Of a DNA stretch of 64,000 bases, positions 60,119 to 64,000 are shown piece after piece. This stretch comes from Lacrimispora indolis DSM 755. Lineage in GTDB: Bacteria; Bacillota; Clostridia; Lachnospirales; Lachnospiraceae. The stretch lies in assembly GCF_000526995.1 (NCBI RefSeq), contig NZ_AZUI01000001.1, positions 2,666,001 through 2,730,000 of the forward strand. The letters run 5' to 3'. The position numbers and the translations under genes were made by a program. The notes beneath the pieces are model-generated. The model had not been told where the DNA came from. It did no database searches and saw only the letters and a program-made list of their open reading frames with translations. Position 1 is the first letter of the stretch, and each line of letters opens with the position of its first letter.

Positions 60119-61510
60119 ATGAAGGGAAAGCATTTGTATGGTCTGTTCCCCCTTTTGGGAACCGTTTTTGGCCTCTGGTATATTTTTACGGCAACCTGTG
60201 ACGGAATTTATTCCGATTACGTCCGCCTTGTAAACAGTTATCTGCCTGACGTATGGAATCCGGCCAAATTCTTTGTGCCGGATATCCTGACCAGGATCCC
60301 TGTCAATTATCTGGGAAGGATCCTTAACATCTCTATGTTCGGCTATAACATCATGTTTGACCGGGTACTGGGCGTTTTGGCCCTGGGGCTTTCCGGCCTG
60401 GCCCTGGGAAGCTACTGCAGCCGCAGGAAGGTTTCTTTGGCCTGGTTCGGGGTTTTGATGGCAGTGCTTTTCAGTCTCAACAAGTGGGAAATGCTGACCA
60501 ATGGAAGCGGCTGGACTCATTTCTTATCCTTTGCCTGCTTTTATTATCATTATGAGGTTATGGACCGTGTATGGAGCGGCCAGGAGAAAAAATATGACAG
60601 GGTAAGGCTGATTCTCCTTCCGTTTTTCACGACCCTGCTGGTGGCAGGCCCTTACTGTGCCATCTATTCGGTGACAGTCATTTTAGCCTGCGGCCTCATG
60701 TACCTGTTGAAAAAAGAGGATTCAGGAAGGGGTTGGGGGGGATATGGTCTTTGCGCTCTGATTCCCCTTCTCCTGTATTTATGGAGCAATGCCTATGCGG
60801 TGGAAGATCATGCGGCTCCGGCTACGGTGCCTCTGCTTGTCCAGTTAAGGGATACGCCCGGTTTTTTTGTCCGTTTTTTCATAAAATCTTTTTCCTCCAT
60901 GGTAATAGAAGGGGAACAGGCTGAGAAAATCTTTCGAACCAATACTCCGTTTTTGATTCTTGGTTTTCTGGTGATCCTGCTGTATCTGTTTGCTCTGTGG
61001 CTGAACCTTCGGTACCGTTTGTATGAAAAGACGGTCCTTCCTCTTATCCTCATCGTGTCAGGAGGTTTAAACCACGTGCTCATTGTCTTGTCCAGGTGGA
61101 TATTCCTCCAGGAAAATTACGGGTTAAGCTCCAGATATGCTCTCCAGTTCCAGTCCGGGATCCTTGGAATCCTGCTGACCTTTGCCCTATTATCAAAGCA
61201 AAGGAAGAGGAAAGGCCAGACCTCCCTTCGAATCGTTGCCTGTGCTGCCTGTGTACTGTTTCTGGCAGGAAACTGCTACACCACCTATGTAGAGATAAAA
61301 AAGGCACCTCACCGAAGGGGAAGCTTTGAAACAAAGGCGCAGTTAGCTTTAAACTTTGAAACTGCTACAGACGATGAACTGAGGGAAGGTTTTGAATACA
61401 GGCCCAGCAGGGCAGACAGCGGGGCCAAGGTCCGGAGCGCGCTTACGATTTTAAAGGAAAACGGATACAGCATATTCCGGAATGATTTTAAACAGGATGA
61501 TGGAAAGTAA
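60119..61510 (+). CDS. Multi-spanning membrane protein of the polysaccharide locus
   Basis: The 463-residue protein has about ten membrane segments and begins with a hydrophobic stretch (LYGLFPLLGTVFGLWYIFT) followed by an extracellular DGIYSDYVRLVNSYLPDVW. A DG..SDY acidic pattern could be a GT-C site, but the family is not recognised. The start at 60119 has GAGGTGAA just before it and lies 17 bp after the previous stop. The C-terminal 70 residues are soluble and charged. Confidence 0.7.
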   Translation: MKGKHLYGLFPLLGTVFGLWYIFTATCDGIYSDYVRLVNSYLPDVWNPAKFFVPDILTRIPVNYLGRILNISMFGYNIMFDRVLGVLALGLSGLALGSYCSRRKVSLAWFGVLMAVLFSLNKWEMLTNGSGWTHFLSFACFYYHYEVMDRVWSGQEKKYDRVRLILLPFFTTLLVAGPYCAIYSVTVILACGLMYLLKKEDSGRGWGGYGLCALIPLLLYLWSNAYAVEDHAAPATVPLLVQLRDTPGFFVRFFIKSFSSMVIEGEQAEKIFRTNTPFLILGFLVILLYLFALWLNLRYRLYEKTVLPLILIVSGGLNHVLIVLSRWIFLQENYGLSSRYALQFQSGILGILLTFALLSKQRKRKGQTSLRIVACAACVLFLAGNCYTTYVEIKKAPHRRGSFETKAQLALNFETATDDELREGFEYRPSRADSGAKVRSALTILKENGYSIFRNDFKQDDGK

Positions 61511-61533
61511 AGCAGCCTTTAATCCACCCTTGC

Positions 61534-61578
61534 GGATCAACTGGATATGCAGAAACAGTACGTAAATCCGTTTGATTC
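61534..61578 (+). other. Hairpin element preceding a membrane-protein gene (copy a)
   Basis: GATCAA (61535-61540) pairs with TTGATTC (61572-61578) and GGAT with ATCC inside. It shares ATCAACTGGATATG with the element at 63946-63959. It lies 33 bp before the gene at 61611. Confidence 0.55.
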
Positions 61579-61610
61579 ATGGATATAAAAAATGACAGTC
61601 GGGGGTTTTT

Positions 61611-63881
61611 ATGGGGAGATCAAAAAAGCATGGATATGGGGTCCTGGTGTTTATGCTTCTTTCAGCGGCAGGGATCCTGTATTCTTTGAACCAGATCTTA
61701 GACCAGGAAGTTTTTCAGTGGATCATGAACCAGAGGGAATACAAGACCATGGTGGCAGAGACGGCGGCGCTGTTTGCTGCCTTCTGTTTATCAGGCTTTT
61801 TGTTTCCCAAAAACAGTCAAAAGCTTATAGCGGCGGTATTTATCACGGCCGTCTTTTTGTGGGCCCATATGGCCTTTGTTCCGGTACTGGTCACAGGCCT
61901 TTATCTGGCCTATATTTTGTTCTTTGGCCGTTTTCTCCGTGTGTTCCTGTGTAAGCTTCCAAGGGAAGATGGATTGGCTTCTGATTTTCTCACAGGTGCA
62001 TCCTCTCTCATAGTTGTCTTTTGCATTATGTCTGCCATCGGCATTGGCTCCATCCGTCATCTGACCGTGTTTGTTTTTATCAGTGCCGGGGTCCTTTTGC
62101 TTTTAGGAAGATCCTGTCTGGGAGGCGGAAGAAAGGGAAATGCTCCGGCTTTTAGCGGAAAAGAAATTTTCCTTCTGGCTTTTCTTCTGACCATGGTGTG
62201 CCTTCAGGCAGGGAGACTTAACATTGCCGTGGATTATGACAGCTTGTGGTACGGAGTCAGATCCCGCTATATCCTGGATAATGGCCATGGGATTTATGAA
62301 AATCTGGGAACCATAGGGATCGTCTACACCTATTCCAAAGGTTTTGAGGTTTTGACCCTGCCTTTGTCCCAGCTTCCATCCTACAGTTTTGTGACTTCGA
62401 TCAATTTGTGGCTGTCTTTGGGAGTCCTTTTTCTGGGCTATAAAATCGGCCGCTTTTATTTAAAACGGGAACAGGCGGTCTTTTTAGCTGCCCTTTTGTC
62501 GGGAGTTCCAGGTATTATGAATATGGCGGTTACGGCCAAAAGTGACATCATCACCCTGCTCGTCCAGGAAATCATGGTGTATTATCTTCTCAGATATATA
62601 AAAGCAGGGCAAAAGTCCTGGCGTTATCTGGGTTATGGGATGGCGGCCTTTTTTCTCAGCCTTACCTTAAAACCAACGGCCCTGATCTTTTCCACCGCTG
62701 TTTTTGGAATGGGATTTTTGTACCTGATGGGAAAGCTTTTACTTCCCAGCTTTGGGGCAGAAGCGAAGAACAGCGGAGCAGCGGCAGTTATGGCGGGTGC
62801 AATCCTGGCATTAGGAGGAATCTGGGCGAGAACGTTTCTGCTGACAGGGCTTCCCCTTACATCCGTTTTCTCCTCCCTTCTCACAAAGATAGGGTTTCAT
62901 ATGAAATATCCGTTTATGATCAATTCTATCCCCAATTACGGTGCAGGAATGTCCCTTGGAGAAAAAGCAGTCCGGCTGGCAAACCGGTTGAATGGATTTT
63001 TCTTTTGTCCTGTAGGAGAGGATATGGACCACGTGGTCCTGGCCTGGGGTGGATTTCTGCTGTATTTTCTTCTCTTATTGTGGATTGCAAGCCGTTTTTA
63101 CGGTAAAAATGTGGATAGAGGGAAGAATTGCCAGCTGTCCGCCTTTTTGAAAGTGATCTATGTGCCGTTTTTGATTGTTAATCTTATCAGCTTTGCCATG
63201 CTGACTCAGGTAGATGGGAACTATTTCATGCTGCTTTACGTACTTACTGCGGTTGCTGTCCTGAAAGCTGCGTCAGAAGCCAGGGAAAAGACCTTGTGGC
63301 GGGGAGGCATGGGAGTCGGAGTCTGGGTGCTATTATTTTCCGTATTCGTTACCTCCATGACCAGCTGGAACTGGAGCCTTGGTTTTACACCTGTGTCACT
63401 ATCCCATAAAGGCTATTACGACCATCGGGAAGCCGCCAGGCAGGACATGGCTTCAAAGGGAAACGGTGCAATATGGGATATTCTTGCCGCTGATCCGGAA
63501 ACCAGGCTCATTGCTGTTGGAGACCATCCGGATGTGCTGGTATTCCCTTGCAATGTTCAGTCCTATGATGATATTACAGGGGTATGGGGAAATGTGGTTT
63601 TAGTCAAGAAAATGGATTATTTCGTGGAATTCATGGATTATGCAAAAACAGACTATGTTTATGTCCAGGCGGGCTATACTGGAGAAGAAAACCGTTCCTA
63701 TACACTGGTCAGGGACTTAATTGAAGGTGGAAAGCTGATACCGGTATGCTATGATAATGGAAACCTTTTGGCAATGGTGGATGTGAACGGAGATTACAGC
63801 GAAAAATCAGCCCAGGCATTGACAGAATTTGAACAATGTTATATAAAAAAGGAAACAAATGAAGAACAACAGCATGGATAA
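61611..63881 (+). CDS. Large membrane protein, GT-C/GT39-like
   Basis: The 756-residue protein has about sixteen membrane segments. The loop after residue 200 reads LNIAVDYDSLWYGVRSRYILDNGHGIYENLG, with Asp residues in the position of the GT-C acidic site, and a soluble C-terminal 150 residues (DPETRLIAVGDHPDVLVFPCNVQSYDDITGVW). It resembles predicted transferases or polymerases in surface-glycan loci, without a closer match. The start has only a GGGGG site; hairpin copy a precedes it. Confidence 0.72.
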   Translation: MGRSKKHGYGVLVFMLLSAAGILYSLNQILDQEVFQWIMNQREYKTMVAETAALFAAFCLSGFLFPKNSQKLIAAVFITAVFLWAHMAFVPVLVTGLYLAYILFFGRFLRVFLCKLPREDGLASDFLTGASSLIVVFCIMSAIGIGSIRHLTVFVFISAGVLLLLGRSCLGGGRKGNAPAFSGKEIFLLAFLLTMVCLQAGRLNIAVDYDSLWYGVRSRYILDNGHGIYENLGTIGIVYTYSKGFEVLTLPLSQLPSYSFVTSINLWLSLGVLFLGYKIGRFYLKREQAVFLAALLSGVPGIMNMAVTAKSDIITLLVQEIMVYYLLRYIKAGQKSWRYLGYGMAAFFLSLTLKPTALIFSTAVFGMGFLYLMGKLLLPSFGAEAKNSGAAAVMAGAILALGGIWARTFLLTGLPLTSVFSSLLTKIGFHMKYPFMINSIPNYGAGMSLGEKAVRLANRLNGFFFCPVGEDMDHVVLAWGGFLLYFLLLLWIASRFYGKNVDRGKNCQLSAFLKVIYVPFLIVNLISFAMLTQVDGNYFMLLYVLTAVAVLKAASEAREKTLWRGGMGVGVWVLLFSVFVTSMTSWNWSLGFTPVSLSHKGYYDHREAARQDMASKGNGAIWDILAADPETRLIAVGDHPDVLVFPCNVQSYDDITGVWGNVVLVKKMDYFVEFMDYAKTDYVYVQAGYTGEENRSYTLVRDLIEGGKLIPVCYDNGNLLAMVDVNGDYSEKSAQALTEFEQCYIKKETNEEQQHG

Positions 63882-63897
63882 ACTGTAACATAACAGG

Positions 63898-63979
63898 AAG
63901 AGCTCTAGGGTGAAAGAAAACCTTCTTTCAGTCCTGAGCTTGGGAATCAACTGGATATGTCGGCATATCCCCTTGATTC
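63898..63979 (+). other. Two tandem hairpins before the gene at the window edge (copy b)
   Basis: First hairpin: TGAAAGAA/TTCTTTCA (63911-63930) inside AGCTC/GAGCT. Second: GAATCAA, GGATATG, loop TCGG, CATATCC, TTGATTC (63944-63979), a 14-bp stem with one 2x2 internal loop, related to 61534-61578. No T tract follows, and a ribosome site lies right after it. Confidence 0.7.
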
Positions 63980-63993
63980 ATTAGGAGGCAAAC

Positions 63994-64000
63994 ATGAGAA
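63994..64000 (+). CDS. Start of a further gene, cut by the window edge
   Basis: ATGAGAA follows AGGAGG by 7 bp. Only the first two codons are inside the window, so the product cannot be named. Confidence 0.5.

Overview
The window looks like chromosome of a low-to-mid GC Firmicute, most likely a Lachnospiraceae / Lacrimispora-type Clostridium. This is inferred from strong AGGAGG-type ribosome binding sites, the agr quorum-sensing locus, YesM/YesN two-component genes beside sugar ABC transporters, a LicR-type PTS regulator and a gmhA/hddA/gmhB/hddC heptose set in a Gram-positive context. No rRNA, tRNA, CRISPR array, transposase or phage gene was seen.

Layout. (a) 1-3.1 kb: end of a ribose/galactose-type sugar ABC transporter operon (binding protein, double ATPase, permease). 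(b) 3.3-6.3 kb, minus strand: a complete agr locus (agrA, agrC, agrD, agrB) in AT-rich DNA; the 50-residue agrD pheromone precursor is short and easily missed. (c) 6.4-7.6 kb: UDP-galactopyranose mutase (glf). (d) 7.7-14.5 kb: a lactose/cellobiose-family PTS operon with a GrdB-like protein, a MupG-type (DUF871) phospho-glycosidase, an HPr paralogue lacking regulatory Ser46, an enzyme I cut to its N-terminal half, and a PRD regulator. (e) 14.5-31.7 kb: first part of a large cell-surface polysaccharide locus (GT8, several GT2, DegT aminotransferase, a D-cysteine desulfhydrase-like enzyme, ATP-grasp enzyme, GT-C membrane proteins, two flippases, DPM-like GT with DUF2304, DUF2142), interrupted by an oppositely oriented L,D-transpeptidase. 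(f) 31.8-32.8 kb, minus: a beta-lactamase-fold serine hydrolase. (g) 33-46.8 kb: a sugar-sensing and uptake block (membrane-anchored binding protein, YesM-like kinase, YesN-like regulator, XylF-like lipoprotein, then a ChvE/MmsA/MmsB-type transporter). It is split by a tryptophanase island (tnaA, sodium-dependent transporter, a 34-residue MetS-like subunit, LysR regulator) bracketed by two near-identical terminator sequences. (h) 47-64 kb: second part of the polysaccharide locus: rfbC, Wzm/Wzt ABC export, a methyltransferase overlapping a kinase-coiled coil-GT2-GT4 fusion, an acyltransferase, the GDP-D-glycero-D-manno-heptose pathway, and three large multi-spanning membrane proteins.

How they work together. 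The glf, rfbC and heptose genes make activated sugars (Galf, L-rhamnose, heptose). The GT2/GT8/GT-C proteins build glycans. Export can go through two flippases and through Wzm/Wzt, whose ATPase carries a C-terminal glycan-binding domain. The methyltransferase plus kinase-GT protein beside Wzt resembles the parts of the Gram-negative chain terminator WbdD. The sensor block probably detects an external monosaccharide and switches on the MmsA/B transporter next to it.

The least expected structure is in the intercistronic DNA. A hairpin-forming element of about 41-52 bp with a built-in Shine-Dalgarno tail recurs at four places (tandem pairs at 21.4 and 26.6 kb, single copies at 45.5 and 55.8 kb) and in two cases encodes the C-terminus of the upstream protein. 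A 130-nt region at 55.0 kb can fold as a multi-branched RNA, and another hairpin family precedes membrane-protein genes at 61.5 and 63.95 kb.
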